Origin: Mesorhizobium sp. M2D.F.Ca.ET.226.01.1.1
GTDB lineage: Bacteria; Pseudomonadota; Alphaproteobacteria; Rhizobiales; Rhizobiaceae
DNA: 64,000 nt
Direction: 5' to 3'
Assembly: GCF_004022705.2 (NCBI RefSeq)
Contig: NZ_RZOY02000012.1
Location: forward strand, 59,109 to 123,108
This document shows positions 35,082-43,953 of this stretch, one piece after another. A program made the position numbers and the translations under genes. Below the pieces are notes generated by a model that ran no database searches, was not told where the DNA came from, and saw nothing but the letters and a program-made list of their open reading frames with translations. The stretch's first letter is position 1; every line of letters begins with the position of its first letter.

Positions 35082-36476
35082 ATGCAGATCATCACTCCCG
35101 GCATGCGGTTGATCCCGGAAGCCGTGCTCGCCAACAATGCTGCGCTGTTCCGCACGATCCCGGAGACTCCCTCGCACGCGGACAAGTCACTGCATCGCGT
35201 GATCATTGTGGGCGGCGGCGCGGGTGGCCTGGAACTGGCGACACGCCTCGGCCGCAAGTTCGGCAAGCGGCGACTTTCCGTCACGCTTGTCGACCGAAAC
35301 CGCACCCATATCTGGAAACCGCTTCTGCATGAGGTGGCATCCGGTGCCTTGAACGCGTCGCACGACGCGGTTGAATACATCGCCCATGCCAGCCGCCACG
35401 GCTATCGATACCGTATTGGTGAGGTCGTCGGCATTGACCGTGCCAAACGCCAGGTCTTCGTCGCGCCCAGCTTCGACGATGACGGCCGCCAGGTCATCCC
35501 GCCACGTGTCCTGGGCTACGACACGCTGGTCATCGCCGTCGGCAGCGTCAGCAATGACTTCGGCACGCCGGGTGCCGCGCGCCACGCCATTGCGCTCGAC
35601 ACCGCGGAGCAGGCCGCCCGGTTCAACAAGCGGATGATCGACGCATGCCTGCGCGCCAACGCGCAATACGAGCAGCTTTCACCCGGTCAGCTTCATTGCG
35701 TCATCGTCGGCGCCGGCGCCACCGGTGTCGAACTGGCAGCGGAACTGCACAAGTCGATGCGGGAAATTGCGTCGCACAATCTCGACAACATCGATTTCGA
35801 AAGGCTGATCCGCATCACCATCGTCGAAGCAGGGCCTCGCATTCTGCCCGCGCTGCCCGAGCAGATGGCACGCGCAACAGCGCGCTTGCTGATCAAGCTG
35901 GGCGTCCAGATACGTTGCGGCATCAAGGTCACCGAAGTGACCGAAGACGGCATCCGGCTTGGCGAAAAGCTCTTTGTGCCTGCCGAATTGGTCGTCTGGG
36001 CGGCCGGGATCAAGGCGCCGGATTTCCTGAAGGGCCTCGATGGTCTCGGAACCGACCGCATCAACCGCCTGATGGTCGACGAAACCTTGCGCACGGTCGG
36101 GGACGACAATGTGTTCGCGATCGGGGACTGCGCGAACTGCGTGCTTCCGGGTGAGGAAAGCGCCTTGCCGCCGCGAGCCCAGACGGCCCATCAGCAGGCA
36201 GACCACATGGCCAAGGTGATTGCAGCGCGGCTCGCAGGGCATGCCGCGCCGGCTTATCGTTACCGCGACTATGGGTCCCTGGTCTCGCTGGCCGACTACG
36301 GTGCGTTCGGCAGCCTGATCGGAGGACTGAAGATCGAAGGTCTCGTTGCGAGGCTCGTCTATCGCTCGCTGCACAAGATGCATCTCAAGGCCGTGCACGG
36401 GCTGACCAAGACCATGCTGGCTTCGATCGGCGAGATGATCGTCAGGCGCGCCAGACCACGGATCAAGCTTCACTGA
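35082..36476 (+). CDS. Type II NADH dehydrogenase-like FAD oxidoreductase
   Basis: A 464-residue NDH-2-type flavoprotein. The first Rossmann fold, IIVGGGAGGLELATRLGRKF, binds FAD. VIVGAGATGVELAAELH binds NAD(P)H. LVVWAAGIKAPD and NVFAIGDCANC are conserved FAD motifs, and the C-terminus is a hydrophobic/amphipathic segment as in membrane-attached NDH-2. It likely oxidises NADH to feed quinones. It is 33 bp after the patatin gene and 19 bp before the next oxidoreductase gene, so one transcript is probable. Confidence 0.88.
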   Translation: MQIITPGMRLIPEAVLANNAALFRTIPETPSHADKSLHRVIIVGGGAGGLELATRLGRKFGKRRLSVTLVDRNRTHIWKPLLHEVASGALNASHDAVEYIAHASRHGYRYRIGEVVGIDRAKRQVFVAPSFDDDGRQVIPPRVLGYDTLVIAVGSVSNDFGTPGAARHAIALDTAEQAARFNKRMIDACLRANAQYEQLSPGQLHCVIVGAGATGVELAAELHKSMREIASHNLDNIDFERLIRITIVEAGPRILPALPEQMARATARLLIKLGVQIRCGIKVTEVTEDGIRLGEKLFVPAELVVWAAGIKAPDFLKGLDGLGTDRINRLMVDETLRTVGDDNVFAIGDCANCVLPGEESALPPRAQTAHQQADHMAKVIAARLAGHAAPAYRYRDYGSLVSLADYGAFGSLIGGLKIEGLVARLVYRSLHKMHLKAVHGLTKTMLASIGEMIVRRARPRIKLH

Positions 36477-36495
36477 GCGCGGCGGAGGCGGTGCG

Positions 36496-37842
36496 ATGGA
36501 AAAGTATGACGTCGTGATCCTGGGCGGTGGCAATGCCGGCATGGGTGTCACGGTCGCGACGCGCGCCGCCGGACTTTCCGTCGCCATGATCGAGGCTCGC
36601 GATCTCGGCGGCACATGCCCTAATCGCGGCTGCACGCCGAAGAAGGTGCTGGTCGCGGCGGCTCACGCGCTCGACGAGATCGGAAGAGCCGGCACCCATG
36701 CAATCAAGATCGATCCGCCGAGGCTCGATTGGCGAGCCTTGATCGAGCGGGAAAAGGCCATCATCGCGGATGTTCCATCCCGGCTGTCCGGATTGATGAT
36801 CAAGCGGGGCGTCGATGTGATCCACGGCGAAGCCGCATTTATGGCGAGCAATGCCATCCGCGTCGGCACCCGAGAGCTTGAGGCCAGGAACATCGTCATC
36901 GCCACCGGCTCGAAGCCTCGCCCGCTGTCGATCCCGGGGTCGGAATTTCTGACCACATCCGACGATGTTCTGACCGATCCTGTGTTGCCACGCGCCGTCG
37001 TATTCATTGGCGGCGGCGTTATCGCCTTCGAACTGGGCCACGTCTATGCGCGCGCCGGCGTCGAGGTCACGATCCTCGAGGCGCTGCCGCAACTCCTCGG
37101 AGGCTTCGACGAGGATGCCGTTGCCCAAATCCGTGCCGAGAGCGAGCGGCTGGGCATCAGCATCCATACCAAGGCCTGGGTCAAGAAGATCGAAGCGACC
37201 GACGGGCGGCTGCGGGTAAGCTTCGCGAAGGATGGCGCCGAATGCTCGGTCAACGCGGATCGGGCCGTCAATTGCGCGGGGCGCGTGGCCAATGTCGAGG
37301 GCCTCGATCTTGGGGCGGGTGTCATCGTGCATCGCGAAGGCCGCATAGAGATCGACGAGCATCTGCGCTCGCGTTCCAACCCAGATATCTATGTCTGCGG
37401 CGATGCCGTGTGGAACTCTCCGCAGCTTTCGCCGGTGGCGACCTATGAAGGCGGGATCGTCGGCCGCAACATCGTCGACGGCCCGAAGCATCGGCCGGAC
37501 TACAGTCACATACCGGCGTCTCTTTATAGCATTCCGGCCGTGGCGGCCGTCGGTTTGACCGAGGCTCAGGCGAGGGAACGCGGCTTCATCGTCAACGTCC
37601 ACCTGAACGACATGCAAGGCTGGCTCTCCGCCAGGACTTACGCGGAGCCGGTCGCATGGTCGAAGATCATCGTCGAGGAAACGACAGCCAGGATCCTTGG
37701 GGCTCACCTGCTCGGCCATGCCGGCGAAGAGCTGATCCACATCTTTGCGCTCGCGATGAAGCACGGCATCACGGCACGAGAGCTGTCCGAAATGGTCTGC
37801 GCTTTCCCGACTTTCACAGCGGATATCAGGAACATGATGTAA
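36496..37842 (+). CDS. Pyridine nucleotide-disulfide oxidoreductase (class I)
   Basis: A 448-residue flavoprotein of the glutathione reductase/dihydrolipoyl dehydrogenase family. It has VILGGGNAGMGVTVATRAAG, redox cysteines in GGTCPNRGCTPKK (CX4C type), VVFIGGGVIAFELGHVYARA for NAD(P)H binding, and IYVCGDAVWNSP. A C-terminal His-Glu is seen in HLLGHAGEELIH. Substrate identity (dihydrolipoamide, glutathione, other thiol) cannot be decided. It is last in the bdhA run. Confidence 0.88.
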   Translation: MEKYDVVILGGGNAGMGVTVATRAAGLSVAMIEARDLGGTCPNRGCTPKKVLVAAAHALDEIGRAGTHAIKIDPPRLDWRALIEREKAIIADVPSRLSGLMIKRGVDVIHGEAAFMASNAIRVGTRELEARNIVIATGSKPRPLSIPGSEFLTTSDDVLTDPVLPRAVVFIGGGVIAFELGHVYARAGVEVTILEALPQLLGGFDEDAVAQIRAESERLGISIHTKAWVKKIEATDGRLRVSFAKDGAECSVNADRAVNCAGRVANVEGLDLGAGVIVHREGRIEIDEHLRSRSNPDIYVCGDAVWNSPQLSPVATYEGGIVGRNIVDGPKHRPDYSHIPASLYSIPAVAAVGLTEAQARERGFIVNVHLNDMQGWLSARTYAEPVAWSKIIVEETTARILGAHLLGHAGEELIHIFALAMKHGITARELSEMVCAFPTFTADIRNMM

Positions 37843-37984
37843 CGCGTTGGCCCAGGCCAGCGAAGGTAGAGCGGAGGCCCGGCATGCGTCGATGCACGCA
37901 GGGCATCAAAACCATGCAGGAAAAACATGGTAATTGCCGAGGGGTTACGGTGGTAGGCTGTGGGGGACACGTGAAAGTGCAGAC

Positions 37985-38689
37985 ATGGCCGCCGACGACC
38001 AGGCAATGACATTCGAGCAGTCCGTCCAGGCAGCCATCGAACTTGATGCGCCCCTCAATGAACGGCTGGCGGTAGTTGCCGCGGCGGTTCGCCGCCTAAA
38101 CTCGGAATTCGCCGACGCCGTCGAGCGACTGGTGGATCGCCTTGAGAAGCAAGGTGCCGGCACAATGGCGCCAGCTCCTGGCGAAGCCATGCCAGGTTTC
38201 CTGTTGCCTGATGACGATGGCAGGCTCGTCAGCCTCGCCGAAATCCTGGCCAAGGGGCCAGCCGTTGTCACCTTTCAACGCGGTCACTGGTGTCCTTATT
38301 GCCGCTTGAACGCCATCGGGATTGTCGAGGTGCACCGCGAGATCGCGGAATTGGGCGGACAGGTAATTGCGATCATGCCGGAGCGGCGCAAATTCGCGAA
38401 GGCCATGAAGGCTCTGGTCGGCGCACAATTCCCGTTTCTGATCGACATGGACAATGGATATGCGTTGTCGCTCAACCTCGCGATCTGGGTCGGCGCCGAG
38501 ATGGAGCGGCTCATGGGCCTGGGGCTCGACATCCCTAATTATCAGGGCAACAGCAGCTGGTTTATGCCTATTCCGGCCACCTTCATCGTCGGAGCGGACG
38601 GGATCATCAGGGATCGCTTCGTCGATCCGGACTACCGCCGTCGCATGGACATTGACGACCTGATCGCGGCGCTCAGGCGGGCTCGCTGA
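37985..38689 (+). CDS. Peroxiredoxin-like protein (WCPYC type)
   Basis: A 234-residue AhpC/TSA-like thioredoxin-fold protein. HWCPYCRLNAIG holds the redox pair; the fold is completed by VIAIMPERRKFA, FPFLIDMDNGYAL and PATFIVGADGIIRDRFVDPD. The N-terminal 60 residues form a helical extension. ATG 37985 gives this start; the longer frame to 37934 is less likely. Its end overlaps the convergent LysR gene by 17 bases, so antisense effects are possible. Confidence 0.85.
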   Translation: MAADDQAMTFEQSVQAAIELDAPLNERLAVVAAAVRRLNSEFADAVERLVDRLEKQGAGTMAPAPGEAMPGFLLPDDDGRLVSLAEILAKGPAVVTFQRGHWCPYCRLNAIGIVEVHREIAELGGQVIAIMPERRKFAKAMKALVGAQFPFLIDMDNGYALSLNLAIWVGAEMERLMGLGLDIPNYQGNSSWFMPIPATFIVGADGIIRDRFVDPDYRRRMDIDDLIAALRRAR

Positions 38690-39578
38690 CGCCGAAGGAC
38701 GACCAGTCGGCGGCTCTCAGAAGGTTGAGCAGGGTTGTCGCGACCGGCGAGCGATGCCTGCCGGCTACCGCATAGACGGAAACGATCCGAGAAACGTCCA
38801 GGTCACGCAGCTTGAGCCGGCGGGTGTTCGAGGAGCGCGGTGCCGTCAGCGACACGAAGCCGACCCCGGCGTTGGCTTCGAGCAACGCCAGAAGGTCCTG
38901 ATCGGTCTCGACTTCATGCGCGGTTCGAGGTGTAAGACCCCTGGAGGACAGGGAGCGCGACAACTCCTCGCTCGTCTCCCAATCGATCCGACTGAGCACG
39001 GGTTCGGCGGCAAGCTGAGCCAACGCGACGTCCGCCTCGTTGCGCCGGGCCAGCGGATGATCGGCATTTACAGCGAGTTCAATCTCTTCCCGAAACAGCG
39101 GCCATATGTCCAGGCGGTCCCAGGCCTGTCCCAGGGGGCCGGCAATTGCCAGCTCGACGTCGCCACTCTTCAACGCGTCGACGACAGCAGCGGGCGAACC
39201 ACGACTGATCTTGAGGTGGGCGCCGGGATAGGCCCGGAAAAGCTCCGTGAAGGGCGAAACCAGCAGCGCTATGTTGATGCTGTTGGATATGGTGACGTTG
39301 AGGGGTGCCACGTCACTGCTTTGCACCGCCTTGGCAAGCGACTTGGCGGAAGTGGCCGCATCGTAACACTGTTGCAGCAGAGGCAGCATTCGCCGCCCAA
39401 GCTCGGTAAGGTGCGAGTGCTGACGTTCGCGCCTCAGGAGCTCCCCGCCCAGTTCGTCTTCAAGTGTCTTGATCGCGCGCGTAAGGGCCGGCTGAGTGAC
39501 GTTGCATTCCTCGGCCGCCCTGGTGAAATTCAACGTGTTAGACAGGGCCAGAAAATAACGGACCTGCTGCATCTCCAT
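38673..39578 (-). CDS. LysR-family regulator
   Basis: A 301-residue LysR regulator. The HTH is QQVRYFLALSNTLNFTRAAE with CNVTQPALTRAIKTLEDEL. The effector domain contains LNVTISNSINIALLVSPFTE. The C-terminus ends 17 bases into the peroxiredoxin-like gene on the other strand. The 136 bp between this gene and the next LysR gene contain no other gene. Confidence 0.85.
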   Translation of the reverse strand: MEMQQVRYFLALSNTLNFTRAAEECNVTQPALTRAIKTLEDELGGELLRRERQHSHLTELGRRMLPLLQQCYDAATSAKSLAKAVQSSDVAPLNVTISNSINIALLVSPFTELFRAYPGAHLKISRGSPAAVVDALKSGDVELAIAGPLGQAWDRLDIWPLFREEIELAVNADHPLARRNEADVALAQLAAEPVLSRIDWETSEELSRSLSSRGLTPRTAHEVETDQDLLALLEANAGVGFVSLTAPRSSNTRRLKLRDLDVSRIVSVYAVAGRHRSPVATTLLNLLRAADWSSFGVSEPA

Positions 39579-39714
39579 GAAATCTCGCCCCCTCAGCGAA
39601 ATGGTTTATCAGCGACGGCGCATATTGCGAGACTAACCTAGTTGATCGCGTTGGGCAAAGTGGCGCGCATTGCGGACTAGGTGTGTGATACCGCCGGCCA
39701 GTGGCAGCGACTTA

Positions 39715-40605
39715 TCATGACGAACCAAGTGACTTGCTCAACCAGTCGGCAAATCCTCTGGCCCGTTTGCTCGGCTGGCGCCCGGCCGGAAACAAAGCAT
39801 GGATGGGTATGGTCGGTAGCGCAAAATCCGGCAGCAGCCGACACAGGCGGCCGTCCTGTAGTTCTGCGTTAAACATCCATCCCGAACCGAATGCGACGCC
39901 AAGCCCAGCCACAACACACGCTGTAACGCCGGCCGAGCTCGAGACCCTGATGCGCGGACTTTCGGGCAGCACAAAGCGGACGTGCGGATCGATCAGCTCC
40001 TGAAACGTCGCGCCGGAACTGTCGGAGGGTCCGAAGATCATCTGGTGGTTCGCCAGATCGGCAGGGCTGCTCGGCTGACCGTGCTGGGCAATGTATTGCG
40101 GCGCTGCAACGAGCAACCTCGGCGTCTGCCCGACCTTGCGCGCCATCATGCTGGAATTGTCGAGCAGGCCAAGCCGGATCGCAACATCGGCACCCTCCTC
40201 GGCGAGACTGCGCCGGCGATCGTCCATCATCAACTCGACCGAAAGATTGGGGTGCTCGGCGAGAAGACTGGGCAGGCGAGGAATGAGCGCGCGCACACCA
40301 AAGGTCACCGACAACTCGACGCGCAGAACGCCGCTTAACTCCTCATTGCCGGCTGCGGTATCGGCCGCTGCACCAAGATCTGCCAGCAGCGGCCGGATCT
40401 GGTCGAGGTAGACTTGCCCAGCCTCGGTTAGCCCGACCTTGCGGCTGGTGCGGATGAGTAGGCGGGCACCGATGCGCGCCTCAAGATCGTTCAGAATCCG
40501 CGACACCGACGGCTGCGACAGACCAATCTCGCGGGCGACCTGGGAAAGGTTTCCCCTCTCGGCCACCCGCACGAAAACCTCAAGTTCCTGCAGTCTGTCG
40601 GCCAT
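39715..40605 (-). CDS. LysR-family regulator
   Basis: A 296-residue LysR regulator of a different branch from its neighbours: QELEVFVRVAERGNLSQVAR with IGLSQPSVSRILNDLEARIG, and an effector domain rich in DVAIRLGLLDNSSMMARK, which is typical of the AaeR/DmlR-like clade. It is divergent from the second peroxiredoxin-like gene over 105 bp and likely regulates that gene and the MFS gene behind it. Confidence 0.88.
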   Translation of the reverse strand: MADRLQELEVFVRVAERGNLSQVAREIGLSQPSVSRILNDLEARIGARLLIRTSRKVGLTEAGQVYLDQIRPLLADLGAAADTAAGNEELSGVLRVELSVTFGVRALIPRLPSLLAEHPNLSVELMMDDRRRSLAEEGADVAIRLGLLDNSSMMARKVGQTPRLLVAAPQYIAQHGQPSSPADLANHQMIFGPSDSSGATFQELIDPHVRFVLPESPRIRVSSSAGVTACVVAGLGVAFGSGWMFNAELQDGRLCRLLPDFALPTIPIHALFPAGRQPSKRARGFADWLSKSLGSS

Positions 40606-40710
40606 TCATTTTCCGGATGATTGCTATGCTCTTTGGCAAGCTACCCCCCTTTCTGAAAATAGGCGAGGACATTCCGCCGCAAGCCGTGCGGTCAAGATTT
40701 GGAGTGTCTC

Positions 40711-41373
40711 ATGTCTCTTCAGGAAAAGCTCGATGCCTTCAAAGCCGACTTTGAAAGCAAGGCTCCCAAGCAAGCGGTCGAGGTCATGCGCCGTGCAACC
40801 GCCGAACTCATAGCGTCGGGTCAGGCCGCCCAAGCCCTAAAGGCAGGCGCCGTTGCGCCAGAATTCACATTGCCGGAGGCTGATGGCGGGTTTGTCGCAT
40901 CCAGCGATCTGCTTACCCGCGGTCCCTTGGTGCTCAGTTTTTATCGCGGAGTCTGGTGCCCCTATTGCAACATCGAGCTTGCCGCCTTGCAGGAAGCTTG
41001 GCCAGCAATCCAGGCTACCGGGGCACAACTGGTTTCCATCTCCCCGCAATCGCTGGCGAACGGCCGCAAGGCCAAGCTCGACAAGCAGATAGCGTTCCCG
41101 ATGCTGAGCGACGCCGGCGGTAGGGTCGCCGATGCCTTCGGCCTGCGGTTTCGCCTGCCCGACGATCTGATCGACTTATATCGCGGCTTTGGCGTCGACC
41201 TGCCGCTTATCAATGAGGATCGTTCCTGGACTTTGCCGATGCCGGCTCGTTTCGTGGTCGGGCAAGACGGCATCATCGCCTATGCCGAAGTCAGCCCAGA
41301 CTACACACGCAGACCCGACCCGGCCGACCTTCTTCCCGTGCTCAAGCGATTGCAGGGCTCCATCGCAGCCTGA
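40711..41373 (+). CDS. Peroxiredoxin-like protein (WCPYC type), second copy
   Basis: A 220-residue AhpC/TSA-like protein with VWCPYCNIELAALQ as redox site, LVSISPQSLANG, FPMLSDAGGRVADAF and PARFVVGQDGIIAYAEVSPD. It is related to the product at 37985 but too diverged to be a recent duplicate. ATG 40711 follows GGAG by 6 bases. It is divergent from the LysR at 39715, and 10 bp after its stop the MFS gene begins, so these two are an operon. Confidence 0.88.
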   Translation: MSLQEKLDAFKADFESKAPKQAVEVMRRATAELIASGQAAQALKAGAVAPEFTLPEADGGFVASSDLLTRGPLVLSFYRGVWCPYCNIELAALQEAWPAIQATGAQLVSISPQSLANGRKAKLDKQIAFPMLSDAGGRVADAFGLRFRLPDDLIDLYRGFGVDLPLINEDRSWTLPMPARFVVGQDGIIAYAEVSPDYTRRPDPADLLPVLKRLQGSIAA

Positions 41374-41383
41374 GACAGTGGCC

Positions 41384-42625
41384 ATGGACCACATGACAGC
41401 CGCGAATGTTATCGCAGCCAGCGCCGCCCGGCGCTGGTTGATGCTAGGCGTGGTCTCAGTAGGCGCCTTCCTGCCGATGACGACATGGTTTTCCGCAACG
41501 GCGATTGCGCCGCAGCTGACCCGGCTGTGGGATCTTTCTCCGGCGCAGGGCGCGTGGATAACCGGTGCCGTGCAGATCGGCTTTGCCATCGGCGCGTTGG
41601 CCTCCAGCATGGCCGGGCTTCCGGATGTGTTTTCGCTTCGCAAGCTGATCGGCGTCAGTGCCCTGACCGCCGCTACCGCAAACCTGTGCCTATTATTCGC
41701 ACCCTCTGTCGGCTTGCTGCTGGTCGCCCGTTTTGTCACCGGCTTGGCGCTGGCGGGCGTCTATCCACCAGCGGTGAAACTGGTGTCCACCTGGTTCAGT
41801 CGCGAACGGGGAACTGCGCTTGGCGTTCTTCTCGCTGCACTAACGCTCGGTTCTGCCTTTCCTCATCTGGTGTCAGCCCGAGTGGCCGAATTGGCTTGGC
41901 AAAGCGTCATCGTGGCCACCTCGCTCGCGGCAATGGCTGGCGCTTTGTTGATCCTCTGGATGGGGGAGGAGGGACCCCATCCCTTCGCGAAATCGGCATT
42001 CGACCCTCGCCACATAAAAACGCTGGTGCGCAACCGTGCTCTGATGCTCGCCAATCTTGGCTATCTGGGTCACATGTGGGAGCTCTACGCAATGTGGGGC
42101 TGGATACTGGCTTACATCAGGGCAGGTGGCCCCGGTCTGGGCATTGGGGGTCACGGCGCTGCGTCCGTGCTGGCATTCTTCGTCGTGGCGTCGGGTGGGA
42201 TCGGCTCGATCGCCGGCGGCCTTGTGGCGGATCGCTTCGGCCGCACTGCAACGGCGGCTGCGATGATGGTTGTATCCGGCTTCTGCGCATTGACGATCGG
42301 CCTGACCTTCGCCGGTCCGTTCTGGCTGTTCGCCGTCGTTGCCATAGCATGGGGAGCGACCGTCATTGGCGATTCCGCCCAATTCTCGGCCATGGCAACC
42401 GAATTGAGCGATCAACGCTACGTGGGCACAGCGCTTTCCCTGCAGCTAAGCGTCGGCATCGCACTCACCTTTTGTTCCATCCATCTGGTGTCATTCATGG
42501 CGGAGACAGTAGGTTGGCGCTGGAGCTTCCTGGTCCTGGCGCCCGGCCCACTGCTTGGCATCGTCGCAATGGTAGCGCTGCGGCGGCTGCCGGCTGCACG
42601 ACTAATAGCGCATGGGCTGAGATAG
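41384..42625 (+). CDS. MFS transporter (CynX/NimT-like)
   Basis: A 413-residue 12-helix transporter: VVSVGAFLPMTTWFSATAIA, WITGAVQIGFAIGALASSMA, RFVTGLALAGVYPPAVKLVS, ADRFGRTAT (loop signature) and a C-terminal VLAPGPLLGIVAMVAL. The start is ATG 41384. It resembles the cyanate/nitroimidazole-type transporters, but the substrate is not certain. It directly follows the peroxiredoxin-like gene and is the last gene before the att remnant. Confidence 0.88.
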   Translation: MDHMTAANVIAASAARRWLMLGVVSVGAFLPMTTWFSATAIAPQLTRLWDLSPAQGAWITGAVQIGFAIGALASSMAGLPDVFSLRKLIGVSALTAATANLCLLFAPSVGLLLVARFVTGLALAGVYPPAVKLVSTWFSRERGTALGVLLAALTLGSAFPHLVSARVAELAWQSVIVATSLAAMAGALLILWMGEEGPHPFAKSAFDPRHIKTLVRNRALMLANLGYLGHMWELYAMWGWILAYIRAGGPGLGIGGHGAASVLAFFVVASGGIGSIAGGLVADRFGRTATAAAMMVVSGFCALTIGLTFAGPFWLFAVVAIAWGATVIGDSAQFSAMATELSDQRYVGTALSLQLSVGIALTFCSIHLVSFMAETVGWRWSFLVLAPGPLLGIVAMVALRRLPAARLIAHGLR

Positions 42626-42715
42626 AGTTTCGGCCCTGTCATTCCGGGTCATTTTGTTGATCGTCACAACGTTACAAAATGGCACATAAGCCATTGATGT
42701 TATTGTAGATAGCTA

Positions 42716-42743
42716 GAGTTCAATCCTCTCTAGCACCACCAGC
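42716..42743 (+). repeat. Third copy of the tRNA-Thr 3' end (26/28)
   Basis: The sequence matches the 28-bp att core of island 1 at 26 of 28 positions; the two changes are at positions 17 and 21 of the core. It lies 67 bp before tRNA-Cys and after the last accessory gene. No complete tRNA can be built from it. It is best read as the outer att of an older insertion. Confidence 0.7.
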
Positions 42744-42809
42744 CTTTTCCCTGTTTGACCGGACGGCGCTTGACGACATTCTGGCGCCAACCTATTGCCT
42801 CGCCCACGA

Positions 42810-42884
42810 GGCCTCGTGGCGGAATGGTTCACGCAGAGGACTGCAAATCCTTCAATCCCGGTTCGATTCCGGGCGAGGCCTCCA
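42810..42884 (+). tRNA. tRNA-Cys (anticodon GCA)
   Basis: A 75-nt cloverleaf with encoded CCA. Acceptor GGCCTCG pairs with CGAGGCC, the discriminator is T, and the anticodon loop CTGCAAA gives GCA. The T-arm is CCGG-TTCGATT-CCGG. It marks return to the chromosomal backbone. Confidence 0.95.
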
Positions 42885-42951
42885 ATTTCGGCGCTGGTGT
42901 GGTCCAGCGGCGGGTACCGGCCCGACCAAGACACGAACCGATCGCGCCGGT

Positions 42952-43692
42952 TCAGTTGACGTGCGACAACCGCATGCCGGCTTCGTCCGGAGCCTCGGCC
43001 ATGCCTTCCTCGGCGAAGCGGTACATGTCCTCGAAATCCAGCTCATGTTCGAAGACGACGCCGCCGACGCTGATCGCAAGCACGTCCTTGTCGCCTTTCG
43101 GCGCGAAATAGATTTCGCCGACCGCGCCGCGAATGCGCTCGCCGATCTCCTTGGCGTCTTGGTCGCTCGCGCCCGGCAGGAAGACGCCGAACATCGAGGT
43201 TCCGAGCCGGCCGATCAGATCGTCCTTGCGCACCGCGGACCGGATGGCCGATGCGATCAGCCGCAAGGCCTCGTCGCCCCATTCCAGACCGAAGCGCAGG
43301 TTGATCGATGCCAGATGTTGCGGATGGATGACGAGAAAGGCGCCGGAGCGCGGACCGACCGGTCTCGCGGCCCTTCTGTCGACCATCGACGTGAACACCT
43401 TGCCGTTCAGGCAACCGGTCAACTGGTCAAAGGTGCCGGACCTGGTGAGCTCCTGCCGGTAGCGGCGGATCTCGATCTGTTGCCAGCCGAGCAGGGCAAA
43501 CAACGGCAGGCCGATAGCGATCGGCACGATGATGGCCGTAGCCGCTCCGCGCACGAACGGCGTCAGGCTGTCGCTGAACATGAGCAGGTAGTTCAATGCG
43601 AGCGAAAGACCGACGCAGGCGGCGGTGCCAAGCACGGCCAGCCAGACGACTTGCTTCCATGTCCGAACCGGCGCGGTCTGCGTTTTTGTGAT
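42952..43692 (-). CDS. GGDEF-fold membrane protein with degenerate active site
   Basis: A 246-residue protein. Two N-terminal transmembrane segments (VVWLAVLGTAACVGLSLALN; AATAIIVPIAIGLPLFALLG) precede a GGDEF-type domain from about residue 90 (FDQLTGCLNGKVFTSMVD, LIASAIRSAVRKDDLIGRLG). The GGDEF loop reads GTSMF, so diguanylate cyclase activity is not expected; it may bind GTP or c-di-GMP or act as a partner. GTG 43692 has AGGAGA seven bases upstream; ATG 43719 is the alternative. The 230 bp before the next gene hold nothing. Confidence 0.75.
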   Translation of the reverse strand: MTKTQTAPVRTWKQVVWLAVLGTAACVGLSLALNYLLMFSDSLTPFVRGAATAIIVPIAIGLPLFALLGWQQIEIRRYRQELTRSGTFDQLTGCLNGKVFTSMVDRRAARPVGPRSGAFLVIHPQHLASINLRFGLEWGDEALRLIASAIRSAVRKDDLIGRLGTSMFGVFLPGASDQDAKEIGERIRGAVGEIYFAPKGDKDVLAISVGGVVFEHELDFEDMYRFAEEGMAEAPDEAGMRLSHVN

Positions 43693-43953
43693 CACGGGCC
43701 AATCTCCTGTTCGACGCATCCACTTACAGGAGGTCCGTTACGATTTCGGTGTCAGGAAAGCGTACAATTTGATGCAAAGCCGGCATCTTCTCCATGGAAC
43801 GCGCTGGATCCGGAGCGCACGGTCGACCTGCGCGTTTGATGGCCGGTCCGGCCGGCGCGGCAGTCCACGATTTTTAGGAAAGCTGAAGCGCTCTGACCAT
43901 TCTGCTTTCACGCAATTCCGGAGCGGAACTGGGCTGGGTTTCTTGTGATTGCG

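Larger units (their letters stand above)
22851..42743. mobile_element. Possible older insertion in the same tRNA-Thr locus
   Basis: The segment is bounded on the left by attR of island 1 and on the right by a 26/28 copy of the att core. It contains accessory genes: a bufferin cluster, four LysR regulators, MFS transporters, peroxiredoxin-like proteins and a ketone-body gene run. It has no integrase of its own, so if it is an island it is fixed or decayed. An alternative is that the right-hand copy is a chance remnant of another tRNA-Thr gene. Confidence 0.4.

Noticed and set aside
33840..35177. 445-residue minus-strand frame
   Set aside because: Antisense of the patatin gene (GTSIG and DGG on the plus strand); no domain in the minus-strand product.
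36463..37764. 433-residue minus-strand frame
   Set aside because: Antisense of the disulfide oxidoreductase gene; its composition is Asp/Arg/His-rich without recognisable motifs.
41485..42660. 391-residue plus-strand frame overlapping the MFS gene
   Set aside because: Same-strand shadow frame of the transporter; lacks hydrophobic periodicity.
42716..42743. Possible second tRNA-Thr gene
   Set aside because: Only the 3' quarter is present; no acceptor 5' strand, D-arm or anticodon arm precedes it.
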